Shown: in pieces, positions 23,902-37,104 of the stretch
How the letters are laid out: the number at the start of each line of letters is the position of its first letter
How positions within the stretch are numbered: position 1 is the first letter of the stretch
Source: Myoxocephalus aenaeus
Lineage: Eukaryota; Chordata; Actinopteri; Perciformes; Cottidae
Direction: 5' to 3'
Assembly: GCA_038501785.1 (NCBI GenBank)
Contig: JBAMJR010000040.1
Location: 7,933,001 to 7,997,000, forward strand
DNA length: 64,000 nt
Notes under the pieces: generated by a model
The model's database searches: none
The model's input: only the letters and a program-made list of their open reading frames with translations
What the model was told of the DNA's origin: nothing
Translations under genes and position numbers: made by a program

Positions 23902-26676
23902 ATGAGTTTTGACCCAGGCATGCTCCATAGCAATGGGCACACTGCGTATGCTAACGGCACGGGGCCCGGCATCCGAGAGACTGGTGTGGTGGAGAAGCTC
24001 CTGACGTCGTACGGTTTCATCCAGTGCTCCGAACGTCAGGCCCGTCTCTTCTTCCACTGCTCCCAGTACAATGGCAACCTGCAGGAGCTTAAAATAGGAG
24101 GTGAGAGGCCTTGGACATGTGACATCAATAAATGTGCAACTGGAAAAGAAAATGTGATAAAATGTATTTTTTGCCCTTTTTTTTTTTTTTTTTTTTCTCC
24201 TCCTCTCGCTTTTCTGTCCTCAGATGATGTAGAGTTTGAGGTATCCTCTGACAGGCGCACTGGCAAGCCCATAGCAGTGAAGCTGCTAAAGATAAAGCCA
24301 GAGGTGCTGCCAGAGGAGCGCATCTCGGGCCAGGTGGGGCCAGACCTGCACGCCTATCCCTTTACTGTGCTGCATGGTTATATTCATCCAGTTAAGGAAC
24401 ACCATTTTATTTTTGGTTCTGTCGTTGTCTGTCAATTGAACATTTATATGGCCCATTGTGTTTTTTTTCGGCTAGGGGGTGTTGTTAAATTTTAAACACC
24501 GCCCCCTGCTTGCCACCTCCAAATCCTGCATCTAAATTAAGCTATTCCATCAAGATTTTGAAAACGTTTAGTTTTCAGATCGGCTTGTTAAGCCGAGTTG
24601 CTGATTATCTATAGAACCAATATGGTCAAGTGATTAATGTAACTGCCTAGTGGGTGTATTCGTTATATATGTTAATGCTCACCGCAACTAGTATAGTGCA
24701 GTTGGTCACTCTCAAACAAGTCTCACATGTACAGGTCTTTAAAGATAATACAAAAATGCACACACATAATACGTCTACCTGTTACTTTGAATTTCAACCA
24801 TTTCATCCATTACATCTGCTATTTTTAATCGGGCTTTGCAATTACAATTAATACTCAACCTACAACTGGCAGTGCACTGTGCTAACGGCTTCTGTCTTGT
24901 CATTTCCTCCTCCTCCGCAGGTTGTCTCGGCAATCCCGGTGCACTTGGACGGAAAATCGGCTCCTGGCCAGGTGCCAACCGGCAGCGTTTGTTATGAAAG
25001 AAACGGGGTAAGTGGAGTAAGTTGAGAAACCGCATTGCTACACTTAGAAAAACAAAAATGCATCATTTGACTCTGACAATATCGACAGCATCCTAACAAC
25101 AATTCTTGAATGTTAAATTCTTTTTTGTGTTAAAGTTAGGTCCCGGACCCTTTTTAACACCACTGTCTTTCCACAGGAGGTGTTCTACCTTACCTACACC
25201 CCCGATGACGTGGAGGGAAATATCCACCTGGACACAGGCGACAAAGTCAGCTTTTACATGGAAACCAACAAGCAGTAAGTCTTCGCGCTGCGTCGCTATC
25301 GTCTTTAATCATTCTCAGCTTGCACTTTGTTTATATTGAACCGTTCTCGCATTTCAGTACCGGTGCAGTCAGCGCTCGTAATATTCAACTTGTGAAGAAA
25401 AAGCAAATGAGGTGCCAGGGAGTGGTGTGTGCTACAAAGGTAAGGACACACTAATCATTACATAGACCTGTCCTATGGTGCAGATTAGACATAATATGGC
25501 TACATCTTTGTTTAGTGATTTGGGGAAAAATACAAAACTGCACTATGTATAAAGCAGTACAGAAGATTTACCAACCTAGCCACAAGCTTGTTTCTTTTTT
25601 TACACACGCATATCTGCTTTGGATAAGATTATGTTGGTTATATGTAATGCTAAATTATTATAACTGGTTCCATACCCTTAGTTTTACCACACATATAAAT
25701 GCAATCATGATATATTGACTGAAGTTAAATACATGGATAAAATCACAAATGTAATCTATGAATGTGCAGTGTTTCCCCTAGGTTTACAGCTTCAGGGGGG
25801 GGGGGCACCGCGGCGGGGGCGGCGGCGGGGGCGACGACGACACCAACACAAACACTTAAAGTAGTGGTTCTCAAACTTTTTCTGTAAATAACTTCATTTT
25901 GTGATTCCATCTGTGCTTTTAGAAATAACAGAATAAAGAAAATTGCAATCACTTTCAAGTAAATCAGATTGCTCCATCAGACATTTTTTTATTTTTAAAT
26001 TGCAACCACTTAGAACAATGAAAATAAAGTTATATCTGTGCAAAAAATAACTAATATTTAGTTACTACTAAATAGCTCATTGTGGAAAACAATAAGCTAT
26101 TTTTTTTTTTGCCAAACAAAACAGAATGAGTGCAGATATGTGAGCATCAGGTTGCATCAGTATTAGTGGAGCAGTGAGCCTCTACACATCTTTTATAAAC
26201 GGGGTTGTAGATTTGATACAATTCATGCTCAACGTTGATCTGAGATCTGTTTTCTGTTTTGAGAGACGCCGCAGCAGAAAGGACGTCACGGAGACTTCTG
26301 GCAAAACGCCAAAAGTCGGCGAGTCGCTATGCGCATGCGCAAGCGTAACCTGTTAACGGCGTAACATAAACATTTACCCGAAAGTACAGGCTTTTCTCCA
26401 TGTATTTATTAATGACTTAGTTTTATATCCGTGTACTTTGTACTTTTGTAATATGTGAAACCAGCAGCTCATTGTTGGTACAAGACACGAGCACTTTGTC
26501 TCTTTCACCTGGAGCAAGAGAGCTGCTCCGGGTTCAGGAGAGCTGCTCCGGTGCTCCTCACATGAGAGCTGCTGTTGCCGTCTTCACCCTGGGAGCGTTT
26601 AAAACGCAGATATAGGTCTGCTTTTCACGCGACATATTTTTCGACGCTCTCTGTCCGCTGCTGTGTGCTCAGCGCT

Positions 26677-26718
<42 letters not shown>

Positions 26719-29700
26719 CACGTGTCTGTGCGCATCAGGGCAGAACTCCGCTGTGCGCGATGCAGAGGAGAAGTGTTAACGCGACCATGTAGAGACAGGA
26801 ATGACAAGCTGTGTGGATAAGATCAATAAAATACGGCCGTTTAGTTTGTTTAATAACAGAACAAGGTGTAGACCGGTTCTATATGAAAGAGAAACTTAAA
26901 TGACGACTTGTGATCTGGCGCTGTCGAGAAAATTACAGGGGGGCGCAGGGTTTTTTCAGGGGGGTGCCCCGCACCCCTATTCTAACGGTGGGGGAAACAC
27001 TGAATGTGAGTAACTTTGGCCTCAACATTAGCATGAAGTAACCCTCTGTACTGTTCAGGGCAGGATCTCCCGTTGTCCATGTCGCGTCGATGTACCTTGC
27101 ATGTTTTGTTCAAACCCGTGTTGTCTTTCAGGAGGCCTTTGGGTTCATTGAGCGGGCCGACGTGGTGAAGGAGATCTTCTTCCACTACAGCGAGTTCAAG
27201 GGTGATCTTGAGGCGCTGCAGGCTGGAGACGATGTCGAGTTCACCATCAAGGACAGAAATGTAGGTGTTGCGCCTTCACCATTGGGGAAAATACCCCATA
27301 GTACCTGATAAGCGGCTGACTGTCTGTACAGCTGTTTACTGTTCATGTTCTTTTGGCCCACAGGGTAAAGAGGTGGCCACCGAAGTGAGGCTGCTCCCCC
27401 AGGGGACGGTGATCTTCGAGGACATCAGCATTGAGCAGTTTGAGGGCACCGTCGTCAAGGTCATTCCCAAGGTCCCCACCAAAAACCAGGCAAGTGGATC
27501 GCAAGTCTGGCGAGTTGAATGACGCGTTCGGTAAAGTCTTTGGCTGTAAAGGCCAGCGTGGAACCCGTGACCCACGAACCGAGAACATAAAATCTTCCCT
27601 TGATGCGTCTTCCGCAGAACGACCCCCTACCGGGCCGCATCAGTTCCCGCATCGGGTTCAACGACAAGGAGCTGCCGTTCGGCGAGAAGGACACAAAGTC
27701 CAAGGTGACCCTTCTGGAGGGGGACCACATCCAGTTCAACATCTCCACCGACCGCAGGGACAAGCTGGAGAGGGCTACCAACATCGACATCCTCCCGGAC
27801 ACGTTCGACTTCACCAAGGAGACCCGTGAAATGGTGGGCTTTAGAGAAGAGCAACTGTGGCTTTCCTTACAGCGATCATTTATATAATGTAGTGCATTAT
27901 CGTAGAGATGAAAAATGAAGTCCACATTCTTTGAACTACCCATCTCCTTCCAGGGCGTGATCGCGGCTATACGCGACGGCTTTGGCTTCATCAAGTGCGT
28001 CGACCGGGACGCCAGGATGTTCTTCCACTTCAGTGAAGTCCTGGAGGAAAGCCAACTGCACATCTCAGATGAAGTGGAGTTCACTGTTGTGCCTGTAGGT
28101 CCTGTTTATAAGCTTTTCACAAAAGTATGTATTCTGTCTCATTACTTAATCGGGCACTATTTTTGGTTATTTGTGGATTGCAAGCTAAATCGAATGTCCC
28201 GCTGTCCCCAGGACATGCTGTCTGCTCAGAGGAACCACGCGGTGCGCATCAAGAAGCTGCCCAAGGGCACGGTGTCCTTCCATACCCAGTCTGAGCAGCG
28301 TTTTATGGGTGTGGTGGAGAAGGAAGTTGTGGCAACCAACACCAAGAACGTCAGTCCCACCAAGACCAAGGAAAAGGTACCATGATGCACAATATTTAGA
28401 CTAATATTATGGTACGTTTAAAACAAACCCAGTGCTTTAAAAAAAAAAAAAACAACAACAATAGCCTCGTCGTCCTTTACATCACCCCTCTTTCCAATTT
28501 CTGTTTTTAGTTCTAATTTTCCTCTTTTCTTTCTCGTCCAATGGTCCTTCATGATCCTTGTTGGTTTAGAAAAAAGACAAGGTAGGACTGAGATGTTGTG
28601 CATGAAGCCACATGATTACACTCAAGTCACCAAAGCAAACTTATTCAGACTCGCACCAATAGTCTGTGCATTTCACTAACGGTAGTATCAAATATATAAT
28701 TACTCGATTCCTAGACTTAACTTGGAACAGTTGACAAACAATGCAGCAAGTGTGACATGGTCGAGCCTTGTCTAACGGGTGTCTTGTTTCTCTTATTTCT
28801 CAAGGCTAAAGTTGTAGAAAAGGTTGGTCTTTGCCGGCTTCTGGCCCGCCGATTGCCTCCTTCACCTCTTTCGTTGACAGCATGGTATTTGATCCCCAAT
28901 TAACCCTGAGGAACATGCCCTCAAACTTCGTTTCACTGATTCAGTGAGTTGTATGGCTGCACAATTAATGATCAGACGGTGGTCCCAATGTCAAGTACGT
29001 TTTGGGGAACAATCTGTTGCGTGTCTTTTATTTATATATGTATGACTTATTTATGTTCCCATTCAGCACCTTCATTTAATGAACTTCTTCTCCGGTCTCT
29101 GACTCTGTGGACCTTTTTTTTTTTTTTTTTTTTTTTACCGCACTTGAAATTAAGACATTTTTGCACAAAAAAAATTATAGTAATTGGTTGCGGCATGATC
29201 ACAACAACGAATTAAGAAGCATAAAATGAGGCGCTTAATTTGTACTCTCGGTGATAATGCCAGCAAATTGCATGCCGCAATTGGTTCAGGCAATTACCGC
29301 GACTGACTGAGAGGGCGGGGGGAAATAAATGATGCGCATATTGCAGAAGGGTTCCCGGTGAAACTGCAATACTGACGGGTAATTATGCGGCCCTGCAGAG
29401 CGGTGGCTATAACTGTCGCAGTAGACTTGGCCGACGCTAACCAACTCTGCTGCTCCGGAATCTCACAAGCTTGTGTGGGCTGTCTGCACACCATCTCCTA
29501 ATACACTACATGCCCCTTAAATCATCCGACCGGATCATCTTGAGACAGGGAAGCGGCCTTCGGCAGCGTTTGTGACGTTCATTATGCAAACTTGTTGCCC
29601 CTCTCTGTAGGAGGCCGAGGAAGGAGTGATTGCATATGAAGACTGTGGCGAGAAGCTCACGGTGCCCTACCACAACAAGGACCTAGAGGGAGGAGGGTAC

Positions 29701-31805
29701 CCACAGGTCGGAGACAAGGTATGTACTGAGGGAAGCTGCACTCTTACTTTGCTTGAGATGCACCAAAGAGTAAAAATACGATGTAAAACTCCTAATATTG
29801 CCCAATGTTTGAGGCTGCATTTGCGAGTGGTGACTTATTCATGTCTGTCCTCTAGGTGGAGTTCTCCATCAACGAAGTGAAGCGAACCGGCCTGCAGAGT
29901 GCCGTGTCTATTCGGGTCCTCAACCGCAATGCCTCCAATGCCAAGAGACTGCTCGGATTTGTCGCCACGCTTAAGGACAACTTTGGCTTCATTGAGACGG
30001 CAAATCACGACCAGGAGATTTTCTTTCACTACAGGTAAAGGTTTCGGAAGAGTTGGTCGCCGTTTCTGGTAACATCTGCCAATTCAAATGTGAGTCTCGG
30101 TGTATAATTTTTTTTTCTTTCTCCTTGTAGTGAAATGTGTGGGGACTTGGAGAACTTGGAGCTGGGCGACACTGTGGAGTACACGCTCTCTAAGGGAAAA
30201 GGGAACAAAGTCAGTGCTGAGAAGGTTACCAAAGTGGCTGCAGGTATGAGGGGATTTGAATATGTTGCTTTTGTTGGTGGAAGTGTTTGTATAGGTGTGA
30301 GAATATATACATGGGTATGTTAAATCCACTGTTCTCCACTTGTAGTGAATGGCATTAGCGAGGATGTTGGTGCGACGGTGATGATGGGGAAGGTCATCCG
30401 TCCCCTGCGCAGTGTGGACCCCTCCCAGACGGAATACCAAGGGCTTATTGAAATCACAGAGGAAGGTTGGTGCCAAGTCATCAAGGGCTTGTCGACCATT
30501 TACAGCACCGTGTTTTCTTTGGTTAGAATAAGATGTCTAAGATGTCTCCCTTCTGGATTGTTTTAAGGTACAACTAAAGGCCAGAATTATCCCTTTGGAA
30601 TCATGGGTATGTCAAACAAGGCCGATTGCCTTCAGAAAGGAGAACTTGTGAAGTTTCATGTTTGCACGGTTTCCCAAACTGGACAGAAGATGGCCTGTAA
30701 CGTGGTCCCTCAGCGCAAAGCGATGGTGGAGTGTGTCAAAGACCAGGTAGGTTTTGGATCACGTGTCGACGTAACCGTGACTACAGCACCGGTTATGCTG
30801 TGGTAAATGACTTGTGTTTGTTTTTTTCCTCTCTCCTTCCACCCCCCATCCCAGTTTGGCTTCATCACATATGAAGTTGGTGAGAGCAAGAAGCTGTTCT
30901 TCCATGTAAAAGAGGTGCAAGACGGCCTCGAGCTCCAGACCGGGGATGAGGTGGAGTTCTCCGTTGTCCTCAATCAACGCACAGGAAAATGTAGTGCCTG
31001 CAACGTACGCAGAGTCAGGTAAGAGCTGCAGAACCTGGCTGTGGTTCAAGCCATTATATTTGTGTGCGTGTATATCAGGGTTCTTACGGTCATGGAAAAC
31101 CTGGAAAAGTCATGGAATTTTAAAATGGTTATTTCCAGGCCTGGAAAAGTCCTTGAAAAAAAATAAAAAAAAAATCCCCAACGTTTTGGAAATGTCATGG
31201 AAATTTTTTATATGCATGACGTTCATTTACCCTGAGTTTTAAATAATTTATATGCTTTTAAAGGAAAGACGCTGAAAATATAAGCAGGCATCTATATATA
31301 AATGTTGTCTAATTTAAGGTTTACTGTATGCTTTGGAATTCTCATTGTTAGTTTAAATACTAAATTTTCTCACTTTCATGTTTACACCGAGATTTCACAA
31401 TGTTTGGTCATGGAAATTTGGTTTAAAGTCATGGAAATCCATTGGTCCAAATGTGTATGAACCCTGTATATACATGCTTACTTACCTTGACATCGCATGT
31501 TGCAGCGAGGGGCCTAAACCGGTGGCAACTCCGCGTCCGGATCGACTGGTGAACCGGTTGAAGAGCATCACCCTCGACGACGCCAGCGCTCCTCGCCTGG
31601 TAATAGTCAGACAGCCCCGTGGTCCCGACAATTCAAAGGTGCGTCCAAGCCCGCACCGTCGCCACATTTTTAGATATAGATAGTGTGTGTGTGACTAAAA
31701 TATTCTATTTAAAGACCACTTGAACTAATGTTTGTAATTCTGTGCCCTTCTACACAGGGCTTTAATGTGGAGCGCAAGACTCGCCAGCCCGGCGTCATCG
31801 ACTGA
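23902..31805 (+). CDS. csde1: Cold shock domain-containing protein E1 (Unr), main isoform
   Basis: Eighteen exons: 23902-24100, 24224-24333, 24921-25007, 25177-25274, 25358-25439, 27132-27260, 27364-27489, 27618-27833, 27954-28094, 28212-28376, 29611-29718, 29856-30034, 30131-30243, 30346-30465, 30568-30746, 30855-31018, 31506-31638 and 31758-31805. They sum to 798 aa, the length of the main human isoform. The protein starts MSFDPGMLHSNGH and ends KTRQPGVID. Five cold shock modules show the paired RNA-binding motifs GFIQ..FFHC, GFIE..FFHY, GFIK..FFHF, GFIE..FFHY and GFIT..FFHV, with degenerate modules between them. CSDE1 is a cytoplasmic single-strand RNA-binding protein acting in mRNA decay and cap-independent translation. 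Intron 7 has a GC donor (27490-27491). Exon 3 is a phase-0 87-base exon equal to the one skipped in mammals. Microexons between exons 10 and 11 are listed separately. Confidence 0.97.
25767..27002. mobile_element. Non-autonomous hAT-like element in csde1 intron 5
   Basis: The ends are inverted: CAGTGTTTCCCC at the left and GGGGGAAACACTG at the right. Flanks give GAATGTG on both sides if the terminal C/G is counted as flank, close to an 8-bp duplication. Both sub-ends are G-rich. The 1.2 kb interior has no transposase frame and includes a (TG) run near 26685-26711. The right end lies about 130 bases before csde1 exon 6. Confidence 0.8.
28570..28581 (+). CDS. csde1: Candidate 12-nt csde1 microexon (Lys-Lys-Asp-Lys)
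   Basis: Between exons 10 and 11, an acceptor (TTGTTGGTTTAG) after a T/C-rich stretch is followed by 12 bases and a donor GTAGGA. It is phase 0 at both sides, so inclusion adds KKDK in a Lys/Glu-rich linker (KEK|EAE). Alternative splicing is inferred. Chance occurrence of such a small exon cannot be excluded. Confidence 0.4.
28805..28822 (+). CDS. csde1: Candidate 18-nt csde1 microexon (AKVVEK)
   Basis: A second phase-0 candidate follows a strong acceptor (TCTTGTTTCTCTTATTTCTCAAG) and ends AAAAG|GTTGGT. It would add AKVVEK to the same charged linker. The donor is weaker than the acceptor. Confidence 0.4.
31076..31466. mobile_element. MITE-like element in csde1 intron 16
   Basis: Terminal CAGGGTTC and GAACCCTG are inverted, flanked by TATAT on both sides. 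The interior repeats phrases such as TCATGGAAA and CTGGAAAAGTC, a pattern I recognise from widespread vertebrate repeats. It has no coding capacity. Confidence 0.75.
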
Positions 31806-32082
31806 GCAATACACAGCCCCGCCCTGTTTGGGGTTGGGAAAAGGGAAATTTGATTTGACACATGCTTGCAAACACACGTACACACACACGTACATACACA
31901 CGTACATACACACACACGTACACCCACACACACACACACGTACACACACTGTAATTGGCATGTGTAATCTTTGTCCCCATTGATGCCTGCGAGGGAACTT
32001 TTTCTCATTCCACAGTTCCCTGTCGCCCGTGTATGATGTACTTGATGCAGAGTTCCACACTACAGTGTACATGGTGTCTCAG

Positions 32083-32126
<44 letters not shown>

Positions 32127-33365
32127 GTATCCTAGGAGTGATTATAGTGTGTACCGGAGGTATTTGTTTCTGAGGGTCTCAGCTCTCTAAATCAGATTGA
32201 TGACTGTGTGGCTGTCCATGTCCCGATCTTTTGAATCTGCTTATTTTTTTTCTTCTTTTTTTGGAATTCTGCACCTGTAATCTGTCCAGTAGTTTGCCTG
32301 GTGGCGTCTCACGTATTTGAGCATCTGCTCCGTTTTTTTTATTTTCATTTTTTTCTTCTCTCATATTTTTGCTCCTTTACCCATGGAAACTTAAACAAAA
32401 TGGTTTCATTGTAAAGTTTCCACTATTGTATGCTTTCCTACAAGACGCATAAAGCAAAGCAAAAGTTCCCTCCATAAGGAGGATCATATTTCTCATGTGC
32501 GAGCTTAAACTGAAGATTCTTCTCTGCTCGTTTTTTTGAGCAGTTTTTAAAATGCTTTATTGAAGAGCTGAAGTGAAAGCATGGTGTGTGTGTGTGTGTG
32601 AGTGTGATGTGTGTGAATGTCAATGTAGTTGATCTAACGGGATTTATTTTTACCAATCTGGAGCCTTTCGATACCTTTTTTGGTATTCACATGCTCCACT
32701 CAAGCAATTTTTCCCAGGTGCAGAATTCCTTGTGGCATCTTATATCTGCAGTTCTTTTATACTGTTTTTGTTTTTCTTTTCATGCACATATTTTTGCTTT
32801 TTTCCATTGAAACTCAATCTGCTAATAATGAATTAAGAATAAGGTGCCTAAAAACCACAAGCAAAAAAAAAAAAAAAAAAAAGATTAAACAAACTATTAG
32901 ATTTATCTTCTGTTCCCAGCCAACCGCCAAAACATTCAGAACAATCTTAGGGTGGCTTTTTCTTTCTAGTAGAAATACTGAAATGCATCCCAAACCTGTG
33001 GGTTGAACTATACTGTATGTAATGTGTGCTTTTTTTTGTTTTGTTGCTTTTTTGGCCTAATGAAAGTTCATACTTCAGATATAACAAAACAAATTTAACT
33101 TTAAAAATGACAAAGGCAAAGTATTAGAAATTCAGTTTAAGAAAAAAAATGAAAAAAGGAGAAAAAAAGCATTAAGAATCAGGATACAAGTTATTGAGCG
33201 CTGAGACATGGTGGGTGAGCTCTTTGTGCCTCTGCACTTAAGTTACAGTCGGGGGGGAAATACAATTTTGGAGAACACAGGGTTTCTGTTGAACCACGAA
33301 CAGAGGTTCTCATGTACTTTTGTTAATGGTCATGACTGAAATGAATTAAAGTTTTATGAAAATCC
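31806..33365 (+). other. csde1: csde1 3' UTR
   Basis: About 1.5 kb after the stop without coding signal. It carries CA/TG runs (31872-31960, 32088-32124, 32582-32600), T-rich stretches and a poly-A run near 32863-32882. It ends close to the poly(A) signal at 33345. The RASSF gene comes in from the right with its own 3' end, so the two transcripts converge. Confidence 0.7.
33345..33350 (+). terminator. csde1: Poly(A) signal ATTAAA of csde1
   Basis: ATTAAA followed within about 20 bases by a TG-rich stretch (TCCTGTGCTGTTTTGTGATTG), the usual cleavage context. Confidence 0.6.
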
Positions 33366-34061
33366 TGTGCTGTTTTGTGATTGTCTTATTTCAGAGAGCC
33401 TGTTTTTTATTTTATAAATAAATATGTATATATAAAAAAACTTCAAGCATTAACTATTTTATTTTGAAGAACAATACACTCCAGTGTTCACTTATGGGCA
33501 AGAAATGACTCCATAAATAAATTTGCAGAAATATGCCAGGGATTGTAACAAAAACACAAAAGGTGCATATGCAGTGCTGTTTCAATACAGTCCCACCCCT
33601 CTAAACCTGCACCAGACGTGTATGTATGTATTTGAGTTGCAGAGAAAGGCATCGTCCAATCCATCATTTCTTAAGGGCAACATTTTTTTTTTTTAATGGA
33701 ACTGTGATGCTGCAAGGCAGAATACACTGAAGTCGTCGTCTTGAAGCTTTGGGTTTCCCTCTTGGCAAGAGTGTAGCATGTAGGCTACAATGTATTCTAT
33801 CATTAAAACTCAAGGTGCAGTGGTCGGAAACTCCTGTATCTGCAGATGTAATATGTAGTTTGTGAATCTTCTGTTTTCTGATTATTTAAAAAGTGCTTTA
33901 CAACAACAAAAAAGACAGTTTAATTTATACATTTGTTTTATGGAAGCACTTCCTGTTACACTCACAGAGGAGGCCTTCTGATATACGTTCAACATTAAAC
34001 TGCTAGCTGCGTTACAAATACTACCGCGTACAAATGGTGTGCAAGGAAGCATCCCTAATAT

Positions 34062-35548
34062 TTACTGACTTAGTGTTTGGGACTTGGTGCCACCCAGGTA
34101 GATGGTGAGCTCCGAGCGGTGAATCGCCGCCTTCTGCCTCTGCGATTGAGGCGTTTGGGCTTGAGCCCAGCGCGTCCACCACTCCCTCAGCTCGGTGGGC
34201 CCCGTGGGCCGCCGCTCCTTTATCTGACTGGGAGGAACTCGAGCGTGAGGAGGGTTCAAGTCCTCTCTGGGCGGGAACTTCCTGCCGACATCCAAGTCCC
34301 CATCTGGATCGGATCGTTGCCGATTTAGGTCCTTAGTCGGGATGGCGGAAGTCTCCGCGGTAGCTCTTGCACCGGGAGAATCTTCTTGAGCGCCGAAGAA
34401 ATCAAGCCCCTGCATTTTGCGCTTGTAGTCCTCCAGCTTGGCCTTGCACCCGGCGGCGTTCTCCCTCATCTCGAGGAACTGGCGCTGCAAATCTTTCTCG
34501 TAACCTTCCTCTGCCTTCAACTCGTTCTCCCAAAACTGGATCTGCTCCGTCTCCTCTTCGGCCGTCCTCTGCCGGACTTCCCGCTCGGCCTTTCGAACCC
34601 CCTGTTTGTCCTCGAGCTCCAAAATCAGCCGGTCCGTGTTCGCGATCTGCACCTGCAAGTCCTGCAGGCGGCTGATTTGGCGCATTACGGTTTCTCTCAG
34701 ACCGTTTTTCTCGTCTTTCGTCGCCGCGTCGCCTGAACCGGACAAAGCCGCGCGATTGCTTTCTTTCCCCCTCGTCTGACTTCCCATGCAGCAGGACGTT
34801 TGATGATCCAAGTCTGACTTGAGACCTTTCTGACCCCTGACCTTGCTTCTACCGCTTCGACCTGCGTTACCGTCGTCAACAGTGAGAGAAACGCCCAGAG
34901 AGCTGCGGTTCCTTTTATCAGTCCTCTTACTGCTTTCCTTTTCAGGGGCAGTGCTGTAGACCTTCCCTTTCCCCAGGCTCTCCAGCCATTCCCAGGCCTC
35001 CTCCATGAGCGTCAGAGACTTTCTCTTCGGCCCTTTCAGGTCCTCTTTCTTTTGCCGCTCGGCCTCTTGCCTTGAACAGGACAGCGGGGGCAAGCTTTGG
35101 CGATGCAATCCCAGTGAGGCGCTGCCCCGCCGCGTCCTGGCGCCCGCGTCCTTTCTCCTCAGCGGCGGCGGGCAGGCCTGGTATCGACCCACTTTTGCCC
35201 TGCTCATGTCATCCCAGGCCGAGGGCCCGTTGTGGAGCAGCGTGAGCCGGACCTCCCTCGCCTGCTCGCCGTATTTCTCCAGAGTCTCCAGGAGGCATTC
35301 GCCGGGGGCCATGCACCGCTCAAAGTCTTTGAATTTCTCCTGTAACGTGTAGCGCCCGGGCCGCCCTGGAGAGAAGGACGACTGTTAGTTGTCAGCATGC
35401 CAGAACATAACTCGTTTTACCACGTAGAGAGAGGGATATACATACCCAGGGCTTGAGCCAACGCTATGACAGCATCTTGACATGTTGTTTCCTCTGTAAC
35501 GCCACAAACCACGCGTGGGAGACCGTCCACCAACACCTTCACTTCCAT
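34062..35548 (-). CDS. N-terminal RASSF family protein (RASSF7/RASSF8 type)
   Basis: Two coding exons read leftward, 35548-35446 and 35365-34062, making 468 aa. The first opens MEVKVLVDGLPRVVCGVTEE and TTCQDAVIALAQALGRPGRY, the Ras-association (ubiquitin-fold) domain placed at the N-terminus as in RASSF7-10. Exon 2 has HRQSLPPLS and GPKRKSLTLMEEAW, close to RASSF8. A long coiled coil follows, with QFWENELKAEEGYEKDL and KLEDYKRKMQGLDFF, also RASSF8-like. A second in-frame ATG at 35575 would add nine residues. Family members act at cell junctions and the mitotic spindle. Whether this is RASSF7, RASSF8 or a fish-only paralogue needs a tree, so no symbol is given. It occupies the place NRAS holds in human. 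Confidence 0.88.
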
Positions 35549-36130
35549 TGGGCCCGATCTGTTATTTGAGGACATTGACGTGTACTGTGTTAGGGGAAGT
35601 GGGGGAGGCAGCGATACGACCCCTCTTAACATTCTCTGTTATCTGTCATGCGTTAGTCGAGCTTGAAGGCAGTTTTAAGTGATAGTAGGCCGACTAAAGC
35701 GGCGGTGTCCCCATAAAACTGACACTAAATTAACAGAAAACAAACTTAATAATGGCTTTAAAAGGAAATATTAAAAGCACCAACCTTTCCTTTATGTTGT
35801 CCCGCGTGTGGTACAGATGCTTTGACCGCTCTGCTCTGGGGGAACCGTCTGGTCGGGAGGAACTCTTGAGCAATTAGGAGCAATTAGAATTCCTGAAGTC
35901 ACCTACCACTGGGGGACGGCTTGTGATCCCACCCATCTTGCATCTGATTCATTTTGCATGAAATAAAACACTGAAAAAATTTAATTAAACTGTCTATATT
36001 CATTGGAAGAAACAATTATTTTGTTCTCATAACATGACATAGTGTGAAGGTGTATGAAGTAAATCTCCAGTGTCACATTACTCAGGCAAATTTCACCACT
36101 TGAGTTTTCTTCTGCAATCAAACAGCCTTT

Positions 36131-36164
<34 letters not shown>

Positions 36165-37104
36165 GTGTTTCCAGAGAGTTCTAAAATTAGCTTTGTGTTC
36201 CTTCTGAGCTGTATGATGATAATAAAGTCAGCAAACACACTCATTGTGTCGGTTGTACAACAATATCTATCTAAAATGTTCTAACATTAGCCACCTTGAC
36301 CACACCAGACCACGGGAAGCTGCAAAGTGTACTGTGTGTTTTAGTTCCAATGAGAGAATTCATATTCATATACTATTTCTATTATTTAAAAGTTCCACAG
36401 TTTTGATTTAAACCAGCTATAATTGATCTAGACGGTGTCCTGTGTGACTCCACACACACATTAATACACCACCTCCACCATTTATAGGTAACTTAAGCCC
36501 AATCAGCAAACCCTATTTTTTTTAAATAAACTATTATAATGAGATTCTAAAATGTGAAATTGTTGCTGTAACGCTTTAATGCCTTTTGTGGTGGTGAGAT
36601 CTAAACCGTCTTGTGAAACTTGCCGTCCCTGAAAACAAACTGTATACGTGCATTCTCCAGTGTTGTGCCACTTTTAGATCTGGGTGTTCCTCTATCTTTC
36701 AAACAGGAAGGCTGATAACAATCCAGACGGAACATGTAAACACGCTGAACTTGTAAACTGTGAAACCAGTGAGTATTACAACCAAGCACATACTCGCTCC
36801 TCCTGAGCATACTGTCATAGAGTGCTGCAGGAAGTAATAAAAACCCAGGAATAAGGACGCATGTTGGCACTTTTGGTTCCATCTTCTCAGCGTTGATGGG
36901 TTTTATGAATGAGTATTTGGTTAGAAGCCTGAAATAGGGTCTGTGGTTAAAACAAGCTTAATTGAATGTAATGTTTTTGTTATATGTGACTGTCTCTGTC
37001 ACCCCCAGCTATTTTAATTTTTAATTTTAACTCTTAATTTTAATTTTAATTTTCTCTTCTTTATTTTTATTTCTCTTTACCATTCACTCTTCTGCACACC
37101 GCAT

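Noticed and set aside
36601..36882. 93-codon frame on the minus strand
   Set aside because: No recognisable domain, no splice context, and it lies in AT-rich repeat-bearing spacer.
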